Assembly (NCBI GenBank): GCA_025453555.1 | Contig: JALOQC010000002.1 | Coordinates: 1 to 55,208, forward strand | Origin: Myxococcota bacterium | GTDB taxonomy: Bacteria; Myxococcota_A; Polyangia; Polyangiales; Houyiibacteriaceae | Direction: 5' to 3' | Length of the DNA: 55,208 nt | Shown here: positions 37,706 through 50,562 of the stretch, in pieces | Layout: every line of letters begins with the position of its first letter | Position numbering within the stretch: the first letter of the stretch is position 1 | Position numbers and translations under genes: made by a program | The notes under the pieces: generated by a model | The model's input: the letters and a program-made list of their open reading frames with translations, nothing else | Database searches by the model: none | Told to the model about the DNA's origin: nothing

Positions 37706-38242
37706 ATGGCGAAGGTCCCCCCGTTTCGGATGCCGCGCGAAGAGATCCGCGCCGAGCTCGACCGCATCCGGCACCCATTCCGGATCGCGGTGGAGCGCGC
37801 CAAGAACCCCTTCAACATCGGCGCGATCATCCGCACCTCGCACAGCTTCCTCGCCCGCGAGATCCTGCTCATCGGCAGCGAGCCCTGGTACGAGCGCGCC
37901 GCGATGGGGATGCAGCGCTACGAGCACGTCCGCGAGATCCCGAGCACCACCGCGTTCCTCGAGCTCGCGGCGCGCGAAGGCTGGAAGCTCGCGGTCTTCG
38001 AGAAGGACGAAGCCGCGGTCGGTCTCTGGGAGGCGGATCTCCCCGAGGACGTGGTGCTCGTCTTCGGCAACGAGGACGACGGCTGCTCGCGCCGCCTGCT
38101 CGACGCCGCGCATCAGGTGGTCGGCATCCCGATGTACGGCATCAACCACAGCTACCCGGTGAGCATCGCGGCCGGCATCGCAATGGCGGAGTGGGCGCGC
38201 CGCCGCTACCAGCCGGGTCGTGTGGTCGTGCCGTCGAAGTGA
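37706..38242 (+). CDS. TrmH/SpoU family RNA methyltransferase
   Basis: NPFNIGAIIRTSHSF, VLVFGNEDDGCS, IPMYGINHSYPVSIAAGIAMAEW. Confidence 0.92.
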   Translation: MAKVPPFRMPREEIRAELDRIRHPFRIAVERAKNPFNIGAIIRTSHSFLAREILLIGSEPWYERAAMGMQRYEHVREIPSTTAFLELAAREGWKLAVFEKDEAAVGLWEADLPEDVVLVFGNEDDGCSRRLLDAAHQVVGIPMYGINHSYPVSIAAGIAMAEWARRRYQPGRVVVPSK

Positions 38243-38360
38243 CGTTCTTGGAGCCGGCAGGCCGAGCGACCCGACGTCACGTGAGCGTCGCCATCAGGCG
38301 CGCCCTCGCCGAGCAGCCAGAGCCGATCGCCGAACCGAACCAAGCCGACTGACGCGCACC

Positions 38361-38494
38361 TCACGACGTGATCACGACGTGAGGCCTCGCTCGACTCGCG
38401 TCACGACGTGAGGTCGTGCGCGCACGAGAACCTCGCCTCGCTTCACGACGTGAAGTCCCCCGCGCGGCGGAGCTCGATGCGCTTCACGACGTGA
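38361..38494. repeat. Five copies of the palindrome TCACGACGTGA in an intergenic region
   Basis: Copies at 38361-38371, 38372-38382, 38401-38411, 38443-38453, 38484-38494. Confidence 0.95.
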
Positions 38495-38501
38495 GGCGTC
38501 G

Positions 38502-39137
38502 TCAGAGCGGCTGCCAACGCAGCGTACGAATCGTCGCGCGGTAGCCGTACCAGCCGTTGTCGAACGTGACCTCGTCGGGCGGTGCGGCCGTGACGGGCGC
38601 GTTCGGCGCGAGCCCCGCTCCGTAGCGCACCACGATGGTCCCCTCCGGCGGTCCGTCGAGGCGCTCGAAGGTCCGCTCCACGATCGCGCCGCTCGCGTCG
38701 CGTCGCTCGCGCACGCGCTCTCCGTCGCGCTCGATCGACACGTCGGTCCCCAGCTCGCTCACCCCGAGGAACCACGTGCGGTGCACGTCGTGGAGGATGT
38801 ACTCCGGCGGGAACGGCAGCTCGAAGGGCATGAAGCTCTCGAACTCCACCCCCGCCGCGGTCTGCTTCAAGAGGAACGCGCGCCCCCCGTGCGGCGCGAG
38901 CCCGAGCAGCACGAGCTCGCCGCCGCGCTTCTGCAACACCGCCCGGAAGGTGTTCTCGCCGCGCGGGTGCGTCATGCGCACCTCTTGTTCGACCACGAAA
39001 TCCCCCGCGATCGACGCGGGATCGACCATCTGCGTGGGATAGCCGGGGCCTTCGACGGTCGGCGTCGTCGTCTCGCCGCCGCGCGGACCGCACGCGAGGC
39101 CGAGCACGACGAGCACCACGAGAAGCCGCGCAATCAT
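38502..39137 (-). CDS. DUF3261-like lipoprotein
   Basis: Lipobox LGLAC; DUF3261-like pattern (Q..R..ENTFRAVLQKRGGELVLLGLAPHGGRAFLLKQT..GVEFES...FPPEYILHDVHR). Confidence 0.75.
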   Translation of the reverse strand: MIARLLVVLVVLGLACGPRGGETTTPTVEGPGYPTQMVDPASIAGDFVVEQEVRMTHPRGENTFRAVLQKRGGELVLLGLAPHGGRAFLLKQTAAGVEFESFMPFELPFPPEYILHDVHRTWFLGVSELGTDVSIERDGERVRERRDASGAIVERTFERLDGPPEGTIVVRYGAGLAPNAPVTAAPPDEVTFDNGWYGYRATIRTLRWQPL

Positions 39138-39481
39138 CGGAACAACAACGTCCCGCGCGAGGCTTCGCGCCCCTGCTTGAGCACCACGAATCCCACGCCC
39201 TTGTCGGAGCGTTCGACCGCGAGCTCGAGCGTGTCGTTCGGCCGCAGCGCCTCCATGAACTTCACGCGCCGCAGCCCCGCGTTGGCCCCGAGCTCGGGGA
39301 ACGCGCGCCGCGCGCCTTCCTCCGCGAGCGCGACGATCTGCGCGACGCCGGGCACGATCGGATCGCCGACGAAGTGTCCGTCGAAGAACTTGAGGTCGGC
39401 GGGCACCCGGATCGTGAAGCGCGTCGCCCCCGCGTCGTCGGCGGTGGGCGCGCTCCAGTCGAAGTCGGCGGCGAAGCTCAT
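39134..39481 (-). CDS. Hotdog-fold 3-hydroxyacyl-ACP dehydratase-like protein (FabZ/ApeI-like)
   Basis: FTIRVPADLKFFDGHFVGDPIVPGVAQIVAL (HF..P..PGV.Q), KFMEALRPNDTLEL; ATGA overlap with the DUF3261 gene. Confidence 0.8.
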   Translation of the reverse strand: MSFAADFDWSAPTADDAGATRFTIRVPADLKFFDGHFVGDPIVPGVAQIVALAEEGARRAFPELGANAGLRRVKFMEALRPNDTLELAVERSDKGVGFVVLKQGREASRGTLLFR

Positions 39482-39551
39482 CACCCGCGGACATAGCAGA
39501 GCCCACGCCCATGCGCCCCGGTGGATCGCGAACGGCAAGCGCGCGGGCTCT

Positions 39552-39610
39552 CGTGAGCGTGGACGTGAGCGTGGACGTGAGCGTGGACGGCGTGGACGTG
39601 AGCGGCGACG
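39552..39610. repeat. 12-bp tandem repeat cgtgagcgtgga, 3 perfect copies plus degenerate tail
   Basis: 39552, 39564, 39576, then interrupted copy. Confidence 0.9.
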
Positions 39611-39647
39611 GCGTTCGACACCACGCATCCGACGTCCGAGCCCAGGC

Positions 39648-42083
39648 TCACTCCGCCGCGCAGCGCTCGCGGATCGACTCCATCGAGTCCACCCGCGCGC
39701 CGTTCCGACCCACCGCGTCGAGGTAACGCTGCGCGAGCGAGCAGCCCTCCGGCGTCGGACCGAGCCGCTCCGCGAGGAGCGCGAACGCGATCGGCTGCGC
39801 CGGAGCGGCCAGCGCCGCGCGCAGCGAGCTCGTGGGATCGATCCGACTGCGCGACTCGATCTCCGCGAGCAGCAGATGCGCCTCGCTGTAGCCCTCGCGC
39901 GCCGCCAACGCGCGCTCCGCGTAACGCCGCGCGCTCGGCAGCCGCCCGAGGTTCAGCTCGAGCCGTCCGCGCGCCAGCAAGAGCCGCGGATGCGACGCGG
40001 CCGGCGGCTCGGTGCCTTCGGCTGCGCCCTCCGGCAGCGACGCGTCGAGCGCATCCTGGAGCGCCTGCGCGGCGACGTTTCCGCGACCGTCCATCACGCT
40101 CGCGAGCGCCTTGCCGATCGCGACCTCGACGCGGTCCGCGCCGAGCCGACGGGCCTGCTCGAACATGCCGAGCGCGGGGCGCCACATCTCCGCCTGCAGG
40201 TAGAGCTCCGCGATCGCGATCCGGAGCTCCGGCTCGTTGCGCAGCGCGCGATCCCGCGTCGCACGCATCACGTCGCGCGTGCCCGAAATGCCGCTGCCGT
40301 AGCCGACGTGGAAGCGTGTCTCCGCCAAGAGCAGCTCCGGCGTGAAGTCGACCCGCGCGTCATTCAGGCGCCGTCGCAACGTCGACGCGAGATCGAGCTC
40401 GCTCGCCTGCACCGCGAGCACGAAGCGCTGCGCGAGCGCCCGTGCGTTCGTGGCTTCGAGCTCGAGCGCCGCGTCGAGCGCGGTGCGCGCCTCGTCGAGC
40501 TCGCCCGCGCGTCGCGCCGCCTCGCCGCGCCGCGCTTGCAGCGACGCATCCGTCGCGCGCGCCTCCGCCGCCGTTCGCAGCGCGGCGAGCGCGTCCGCCC
40601 AACGCTCGAGCGCCATCAGCGCGTCGCCCTTCGCTTCGAGCAGACGGTCATCGCCGGTCCGCGGGGTCTGCCGCGGACGATCGTCCGCCTCGTGGACCGC
40701 GAGCGCAGCATCGACCACCCCGAGCGCCTCCGTCGCCGCGTTCGCCGCGAGCAGCGCGCGCGCCGCCACCGCGACCCGCGCGGGGTGCGTCGTGTCCGCC
40801 GCGAGCGCGCGGCGAGCGTACGTCGCCGCGTCCTCCGGTCGCTCGCGCGCGAGCTCCAGCGCGGCCCGCGCGGTCAGCGCCTCCGCGGCCCAACCCGCGT
40901 GCTCGGCCGCGCGGTCGTAGAGCGTGCGCGCCTCGTCCCATTCGCTGCGCTGCTCGTGCGCACGCGCGACGAGCACGAACGCAGCCGGAGACGCGGGCAC
41001 CGCCGTGAGCTCCGTGAGCGCCGCGTTCGGATCGTTCGCTTCGAGCGCGAGCCACGCGCGCACCCGGCCCGCGAGCCCGACCTCCGCGCTCGGCGCGCTC
41101 AGCCCCGCGACGAGCTCGCGCGCGCCCGCGGCGTCGCCGAGCTCGAGCCGCACCTGCGCGCTCGCCCAGAGGAACGTCGCGTCGCCGCGCGGTGGCGTCT
41201 GCAGCGCGCTCGCCAGACGCTCACGCGCTTCTTCACGCCGACCCGTGCGCGCCGCCACCTCCGCGCGAACGAGCTCGGCCCACGCACGCTCGGCGGGTGT
41301 TGCGTCGCTCGCGCCGAGCACCGCGTCGGCCGCCTCGCTCGCACCCTCGCGGCGCGCGATCGACGAGACGCGCGCTCGCGCGAGATCGATCGCCGGTCCG
41401 CTCGCACGCTCGAGCGCACCAAACGCACCCTCGACGTCTCCGGCACACGCGCTCGCGATCCCGAGCTGGGCAACGTAGCGCGGAGCGTCCGTGCGGACGC
41501 TCGTCGCGGCTTGTGCCTCCGCGAGCGCGCTCGACGCGTCGGCGTTCGCGAGCGCGGCCAGCGAACGTGCATGCGCGGTCTCGGCGGCGAAGGTTCCGCG
41601 CGCGATCAGCCGCGACGACGCCGCCACGGCGGCAGCTACGTCGCCCCGCGCGAGGTGCAGGTACGTCTCGGCTTTCAAACGCTCGGAGGCTTGCTCCTCG
41701 TCGCCCTCCGGGACCACGTCGAGCGCCGCGCTCGCGGCTTCGAGCGTGGCGTCCCCCGCGAGCGCGCTCATCGCCTCGAGACGCGCCCGCAGACCCGGCA
41801 TCTCGCTTCCGCCGAGCGTGTCGAGCGCCTCGCGGACGTCGGCCTCGCGCCCGCGATCGCCTGCCGCGAGCGCAGACGACTCCACCGCCGAGGCGTGCAC
41901 GAAGTAGTAGACGGTGTACGCGGTCGCCGCGGCGAGCAGCGTCGCGCTCACCGCGATCACGACGCGGCGCACCTTCTGCCGACGGATCTCTTCGGGCGGA
42001 AGCAAGACTTCCGCGACGGGCGCGAGGCTCCCGCGGTGGTCCTCGACCTTGAAGAGATCGGAGCTCTCGCCGGGCTCTTTCAT
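39648..42083 (-). CDS. TPR-repeat protein with N-terminal TM anchor
   Basis: TM VVIAVSATLLAAATAYTVYYFVHA, many Ala-rich TPR-like helical pairs; ATG at 42083. Confidence 0.85.
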   Translation of the reverse strand: MKEPGESSDLFKVEDHRGSLAPVAEVLLPPEEIRRQKVRRVVIAVSATLLAAATAYTVYYFVHASAVESSALAAGDRGREADVREALDTLGGSEMPGLRARLEAMSALAGDATLEAASAALDVVPEGDEEQASERLKAETYLHLARGDVAAAVAASSRLIARGTFAAETAHARSLAALANADASSALAEAQAATSVRTDAPRYVAQLGIASACAGDVEGAFGALERASGPAIDLARARVSSIARREGASEAADAVLGASDATPAERAWAELVRAEVAARTGRREEARERLASALQTPPRGDATFLWASAQVRLELGDAAGARELVAGLSAPSAEVGLAGRVRAWLALEANDPNAALTELTAVPASPAAFVLVARAHEQRSEWDEARTLYDRAAEHAGWAAEALTARAALELARERPEDAATYARRALAADTTHPARVAVAARALLAANAATEALGVVDAALAVHEADDRPRQTPRTGDDRLLEAKGDALMALERWADALAALRTAAEARATDASLQARRGEAARRAGELDEARTALDAALELEATNARALAQRFVLAVQASELDLASTLRRRLNDARVDFTPELLLAETRFHVGYGSGISGTRDVMRATRDRALRNEPELRIAIAELYLQAEMWRPALGMFEQARRLGADRVEVAIGKALASVMDGRGNVAAQALQDALDASLPEGAAEGTEPPAASHPRLLLARGRLELNLGRLPSARRYAERALAAREGYSEAHLLLAEIESRSRIDPTSSLRAALAAPAQPIAFALLAERLGPTPEGCSLAQRYLDAVGRNGARVDSMESIRERCAAE

Positions 42084-42418
42084 CGCTCCGCGAGTCTCCC
42101 GCGATCGGCGGCCCAAACGCAAGATCGCGAAATTGAAGCGTGAATCGAGCGCGAACGGCGGGGCCGCCATCGAGCGCGCGGGCGGGCTCGCTTCGCGAGC
42201 GTCGCCGACCGTCCTCAACGTTCCCTACGGGCTCGGCATTGCGTGTGTTGCGCGTGCCACGCGCGGCCCGTATGGTGTCCGTCATCGGGTGTACCTCGCC
42301 GCGCGAGGACGCCACGAGCAGTGCCCCACGACGTCGCCACGCGCCCAGGTCGCCCCTCGACAGGTCGCAACGCGACGAGCCCCTCGCGGACCCAGCCAGG
42401 CCGCCACGGAGGTCCCCC

Positions 42419-42892
42419 ATGCGCCGTCGGATGTTCCTCGGAAAGATCCATCGCTGTCGCGTCACCCACGCCGATCTCGAGTACGAAGGCAGCGTCACCG
42501 TCGACGCGGACCTCCTCGACGCGGCCGGCATCCTCGAGCACGAGGAGATCCACATCTGGAACGTCACGCGCGGCACCCGCCTCGCGACGTACGCGCTCCG
42601 CGGCCCACGAGGCTCGAAGGTCGTCTGCATCAACGGCGCCGCCGCCCACCTGATGCGCCCGGACGACATCGTGATCCTCGCGACCTTCGGCGAGATGTCC
42701 GACGAAGAAGCGCGTCACCACCAGCCGAAGGTCGTGCTCTGCAACGAGCACAACGACATCGTCGAGGTCGGCCCCGAACGTCCGGGTCCGCAGATGCCGC
42801 GGCACCTCCCGCTTCCGGACGGATTCCGCGTCGCGAACGCGGCGGATCCACTGAGTCGGCGGGGTCAGTCGCCGACGGATCCAGCGGAGTGA
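42419..42892 (+). CDS. panD: Aspartate 1-decarboxylase with C-terminal extension
   Basis: [34 protein letters not shown] (GS self-cleavage site), [31 protein letters not shown]. Confidence 0.96.
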   Translation: MRRRMFLGKIHRCRVTHADLEYEGSVTVDADLLDAAGILEHEEIHIWNVTRGTRLATYALRGPRGSKVVCINGAAAHLMRPDDIVILATFGEMSDEEARHHQPKVVLCNEHNDIVEVGPERPGPQMPRHLPLPDGFRVANAADPLSRRGQSPTDPAE

Positions 42893-43494
42893 ACGAAGCC
42901 CGCCACGCCCCCGCCGCCGCACGCAACCGCGAGCCGATCCTCGAGGTGCTGCGGCGGGTGCTTCCTCCCGAAGGTCGCGTGCTGGAGATCGCGAGCGGCA
43001 CCGGGGAGCATGCCGTCTTCTTCGCCGCCGCCCTCCCGGGCCTCCTGTGGATTCCGACGGACGCGGATCCGAGCGCGTTGCCCTCGATCGCCGCCCACCG
43101 CGACCTCGCCGAGCTCCCCAACGTCGAGCCGCCGCGTCTGCTCGACACTCGTGAGCCCTGGCCGCTCGAAGCCGACGAAAAGATCGCCGCGCTGGTCGCG
43201 ATCAACGTCATCCACATCTCCCCGTGGGAGGCCACGCTCGCGCTCTTCGCAGGCGCGGCACGCGTGCTTCCCTCGGGCGCGCCGCTCGTCACCTACGGCC
43301 CCTACGCCATCGACGGCGCGCACACCGCGCCCAGCAACGAAGCCTTCGACGCCTCGCTTCGTGCGCGCGATCCAGGTTGGGGCGTACGCGACCTGACCGA
43401 CGTGGCGCGCGTCGCGAAGGACGCTGGCTTCGAGCTCGAAGAGCGCGTCACGATGCCGGCGAACAACTTCACGTTGGTGTTCCGCCGACGCTGA
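42889..43494 (+). CDS. DUF938 / class I SAM-dependent methyltransferase
   Basis: [73 protein letters not shown]. Confidence 0.9.
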   Translation: MNEARHAPAAARNREPILEVLRRVLPPEGRVLEIASGTGEHAVFFAAALPGLLWIPTDADPSALPSIAAHRDLAELPNVEPPRLLDTREPWPLEADEKIAALVAINVIHISPWEATLALFAGAARVLPSGAPLVTYGPYAIDGAHTAPSNEAFDASLRARDPGWGVRDLTDVARVAKDAGFELEERVTMPANNFTLVFRRR

Positions 43495-43510
43495 TCGCGA
43501 CGGGCGCGCG

Positions 43511-43580
43511 TCGATCGTGGGTCGTCGATCGTGGGTCGTCGAGCGTGGGTCGTCGATCGTGGGTCGTCGATCGTGGGTCG
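43511..43580. repeat. 14-bp tandem repeat tcgatcgtgggtcg, 5 copies
   Basis: 43511, 43525, 43539 (one substitution), 43553, 43567. Confidence 0.95.
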
Positions 43581-43633
43581 TGGGTCGTCGTCCTCGCAGC
43601 CGCGTCGTCGTTCACCGACGCGACCGGCTGCGC

Positions 43634-44914
43634 TCACTCGGTGAACGAGAGCCAGAGCCAGCCGACCGCGATGGCGGCCTGCACCGCAATCCCCGCGAGG
43701 CTCCCGATTCGCAGCGCCGTCGACATGCGTCCGACCTCCGGCACGTGCCGCATCGCCGCGTGGTTGAGCGCGGCGAGCACGGGCGCGGTGAGGAACGACG
43801 CGGTCGTCGCGAAGTCGACCAACGTCCTCAGCGAGCTCGCCGCGAACGCGAGGATGCCCATCGAGCCGACGAAGAGCACGGCCGCCGAGACCACGTAGGT
43901 CCGTCCGATCGGAGCGCGCTCCGCGGTGATCGTGGTCGGCGTCTCCACGCTCCGGAGACGCTGCGCGAGCACGTCGAGCGCGCGCGGGAATCCGTCGACA
44001 ACCGTGAAAGTGGTCGAGAACATCACGAAGAACGCCGCCGCGCCGACGATCGGACGCGACCACTCGCCGAGCGTCTCCGCGTACAGCCGCACGAGCAGCG
44101 CGCCGAACGCGTGCGCTTGTTGCGGGATCTCGACGTCACGCCCGTGGATCACCGCGACGCCCAGCAGCACGAAGCAGACCGCGAGGAACGCGGTCATGCC
44201 GTAGCCGAAGTGGAAGTCGAAGAGCGCGGCGCGAACGCTCGGGAGCTTCCCGGCGTCCTTGGCGCGCGCGAGCACCCAGAGCGACTGCCAATGGCTCACG
44301 TCGATCGCGCTCGGCATCCAACCGACGAGCGCGGCGATGAAGAGCCAGTCGCCGCGCCCGAACGCGTCGACGTCCGGCCACCACGAAAGGGTCCAGTCGA
44401 CGCGGCCGATCGCGACCGCGGTCGCGACGAGCGTGGCGACGGTGAAGATCGCGACCGACGCCTTGGTGATGCGATCGAGCCACGCGTAGCTGCCCACCGC
44501 GAGCAGCCCGAGGCAGACCGCGAGCAGGCCGCCCGATGCGAGCACGGGCGACGCGTCCGAGCCGAGCAGCGCGAGCAAGAGCGCGGCGCAGACGAACGTG
44601 ACCGCGGCCTGCACGCCGAACATGGTCGCGGCGGTGACGAGCGCGTAGAGAACGAGCGGCGCGCGACCGAGGCGACGGTAACCCTCGAGCAGCGACGTGT
44701 GCGTGGCGGCCGCGTACTGCGGACCGAGTCGAAACGCCGGGTACTTCACGAGGTTCGCCAGCAGGATCACGCCGATCAGCGAGAGCCCGTAGCTCGCGCC
44801 TGCGCGCGTCGACTGCACGAGGTGCGAGACCCCGACCGCCGCACCCGCGAACAAGATCCCCGGCCCGATCGCGTGCCGAAACGACCGCTCCTCGTCGACT
44901 TCCCCGACCGACAT
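43634..44914 (-). CDS. Nramp-related membrane transporter lacking the DPGN motif
   Basis: GPGILFAGAAVGVSHLVQSTRAGASYGLSLIGVILLANLVKYP (Nramp TM1 region), GWMPSAIDVSHWQSLW (TM6 region), ~11 TMs. Confidence 0.85.
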   Translation of the reverse strand: MSVGEVDEERSFRHAIGPGILFAGAAVGVSHLVQSTRAGASYGLSLIGVILLANLVKYPAFRLGPQYAAATHTSLLEGYRRLGRAPLVLYALVTAATMFGVQAAVTFVCAALLLALLGSDASPVLASGGLLAVCLGLLAVGSYAWLDRITKASVAIFTVATLVATAVAIGRVDWTLSWWPDVDAFGRGDWLFIAALVGWMPSAIDVSHWQSLWVLARAKDAGKLPSVRAALFDFHFGYGMTAFLAVCFVLLGVAVIHGRDVEIPQQAHAFGALLVRLYAETLGEWSRPIVGAAAFFVMFSTTFTVVDGFPRALDVLAQRLRSVETPTTITAERAPIGRTYVVSAAVLFVGSMGILAFAASSLRTLVDFATTASFLTAPVLAALNHAAMRHVPEVGRMSTALRIGSLAGIAVQAAIAVGWLWLSFTE

Positions 44915-45016
44915 GGCGGCGGAGAATCCACGGTTTCTCGGCCGGCCGCCAGCGTCGCGTCGCGCGACGAGAGTTCGTTCGCGCCGAGCCGTCGACGGCG
45001 CCGACGTCGCAGGGCT

Positions 45017-45595
45017 TCAGCCCCCGACGATCGCGTCCCACGTCGGCGGGGCGGTCTCGGCGGTCAGCTCGACCACGCGCTGACGCACGACCACGCGGGT
45101 GACCGAGGACGTCTCCGACACCCGCAGGCGCGCGCCCATCCCGGTCGCGAACACCGCCGCCATCCCGCGCCGCGGGAACGGATGCGCCACGTGGGTGATC
45201 CGACCATCCTCCGCGCGACGCTGGCCGCCGAGGAGCCGGGCCCCGAGCACCGGATGGTCCTCGTGGGTCACGTTCGTACGCCGATCGCGGACGAAGCGAC
45301 AGACGAGCGCGCCATCGAGGCCGTACACGCGGTTCTGCGTCCACACCTCGACCGCACACCACGCATCCCCGAGCAGGCGCGGCGTGCCGCGCTCCACGAT
45401 CTCCTCCAGCTCGAGGTCGTGCGGAGCGTCGGGCGGCTGCACGAGCGGAATCGACGGTCGCGCGTCGACCACGAGCTCGCCAGGGTCGACGAGAGCCTCG
45501 CGTGGCGCCGCGGGAGCCTTCGGAACCTCGACGTCCTCGCGAAGGGGAGACGAATAGCCGCGTTGGGTCTCGCGCGAGCGCTTGCGGGAGCTCAT
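45017..45595 (-). CDS. Hypothetical protein
   Basis: 192-aa ORF filling the gap between neighbours; no family recognised. Confidence 0.55.
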   Translation of the reverse strand: MSSRKRSRETQRGYSSPLREDVEVPKAPAAPREALVDPGELVVDARPSIPLVQPPDAPHDLELEEIVERGTPRLLGDAWCAVEVWTQNRVYGLDGALVCRFVRDRRTNVTHEDHPVLGARLLGGQRRAEDGRITHVAHPFPRRGMAAVFATGMGARLRVSETSSVTRVVVRQRVVELTAETAPPTWDAIVGG

Positions 45596-45746
45596 CGCGC
45601 GCGAGATTACCAGCTCGCAGCGCGACGGTTTCGCGAAACCATCGGGCCGCTCGGGGCGGAGCCGACGCCGCGCCGCGGGATTCGCGTGCTGGTCGACGTG
45701 AGGGTGCGCCGTGTGCGTCCGCCCATCCGCGTGCTACCCGACGCCC

Positions 45747-46781
45747 ATGGACGAGCACCTCTCGGTCGGCCCCGCGCCCAGCTTCTACGGACAGACGCTC
45801 GAGCAACATCTGCTGCAGATGCAGCGGCGCCAGACGGGTGCCACGGGAGACTTCACCGGGCTCTTCCACCAGATCGCGCTCGCGGCTAAGATCATCGCGA
45901 GCCAGGTCTCGAAGGCCGGCCTCGCGAACATCCTCGGTTTGACCGGCGACGTGAACGTACAAGGAGAAGAGGTCCAGAAGCTCGACATCTTCGCCAACAA
46001 CACGCTCGTCCGATGCGTCCAACAAGGCGGACACGTGTGTGTGATGGGCAGCGAAGAGGTCGAAGAGCCGATCCCGATTCCGCCCCAGTACCCCAAGGGC
46101 AAGTACGTCCTCCAGTTCGATCCGCTCGACGGCAGCGGCAACATCGACATCAACGCCAGCATCGGGACGATCTTCTCGATTCATCGCCGCAAGACGCCTG
46201 GCAACGGGCCGGGCACCATCGTCGATTGTCTCCAGCCGGGGCGCGACATCGTCGCCGCGGGCTACGTCATCTACGGCTCGTCGAACATGTTCGTGTACTC
46301 CGCCGGGCAAGGCGTGCACGGGTTCACCTTCGATCCGGCCATCGGCGAGTTCTTTCTCTCGCACGAGAACCTCCAGATCCCGAAGCGCGGCGACACCTAC
46401 TCGATCAACGAGGGCAACTACCACAAGTGGGACGAGCCGGTCCGCGCGTGGGTCGACTGGGTCAAACGCGACGAGGGCGACCACCAGGCCTACAAGCTCC
46501 GCTACATCGGCGCGATGGTGGCCGACTTCCACCGCACGCTGCTGCGCGGCGGGATCTTCGTGTATCCGCCCGATCGGAAGAACGCGTCCGGCAAGCTCCG
46601 CCTGCTCTACGAGGCGTCTCCGCTCGCGTTCGTCTGCGAGCAGGCCGGCGGCTCCGCGACGGACGGCAAGACCGCGATTCGCGACGTGATCCCCACCGAG
46701 CTGCACCAGCGCACGCCGCTCTACATCGGCAGCCCGGACGACGTCGCCGACGCGCTGCGCTTCGTCGCGCCTCGCGTTTGA
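45747..46781 (+). CDS. fbp: Class 1 fructose-1,6-bisphosphatase
   Basis: GDVNVQGEEVQKLDIFANN, FDPLDGSGNIDINASIGTIFSIHRR, RYIGAMVADFHRTLLRGGIFVYP. Confidence 0.96.
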   Translation: MDEHLSVGPAPSFYGQTLEQHLLQMQRRQTGATGDFTGLFHQIALAAKIIASQVSKAGLANILGLTGDVNVQGEEVQKLDIFANNTLVRCVQQGGHVCVMGSEEVEEPIPIPPQYPKGKYVLQFDPLDGSGNIDINASIGTIFSIHRRKTPGNGPGTIVDCLQPGRDIVAAGYVIYGSSNMFVYSAGQGVHGFTFDPAIGEFFLSHENLQIPKRGDTYSINEGNYHKWDEPVRAWVDWVKRDEGDHQAYKLRYIGAMVADFHRTLLRGGIFVYPPDRKNASGKLRLLYEASPLAFVCEQAGGSATDGKTAIRDVIPTELHQRTPLYIGSPDDVADALRFVAPRV

Positions 46782-46859
46782 GCGAGCGCTCGAAAGCGCG
46801 CGGAGCCGAGCGCACCGGCTCGAAGGAGGCGCGTCGGTCGCGTCAGAGCGCGGAGGCGA

Positions 46860-46903
46860 CGAAACGAAGAAGCCCACGCACGCGCGTGGGCTTCTTCGTT
46901 TCG
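46860..46903. terminator. Bidirectional intrinsic terminator, 20-bp perfect stem, 4-nt loop
   Basis: cgaaacgaagaagcccacgc-acgc-gcgtgggcttcttcgtttcg between convergent fbp and carB. Confidence 0.88.
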
Positions 46904-46929
46904 CGCTGCCGAGCGAGACGTGCGCCGCG

Positions 46930-50316
<3,387 letters not shown>

Positions 50317-50562
50317 GTGCTCACCCGGCCTCAAGCGTCCGAAGAACGCTTGGAAAAACGCCCGAGTCACACGGTCGGCTTTCGCGTCCCGGCTCGGGCG
50401 ATGGTCTTCCGTCGAGGAGCCACACGGCGTGCGGCCCGTCGGGGCCCGTCTTCCGCGGACCCGCGCGGCTGTATCAGAGCGCGGGCGGCGTCGCAACCGA
50501 TCGCGGCCCGCACCCACGTCGGCCGCGGTGCGCGCGAGCGAACGGCGTGCGAAAGAGCCGAC

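Noticed and set aside
38361-38494. Promoter operator for the DUF3261 gene
   Set aside because: The array lies downstream (3') of that minus-strand gene, so a direct promoter role there is not supported.
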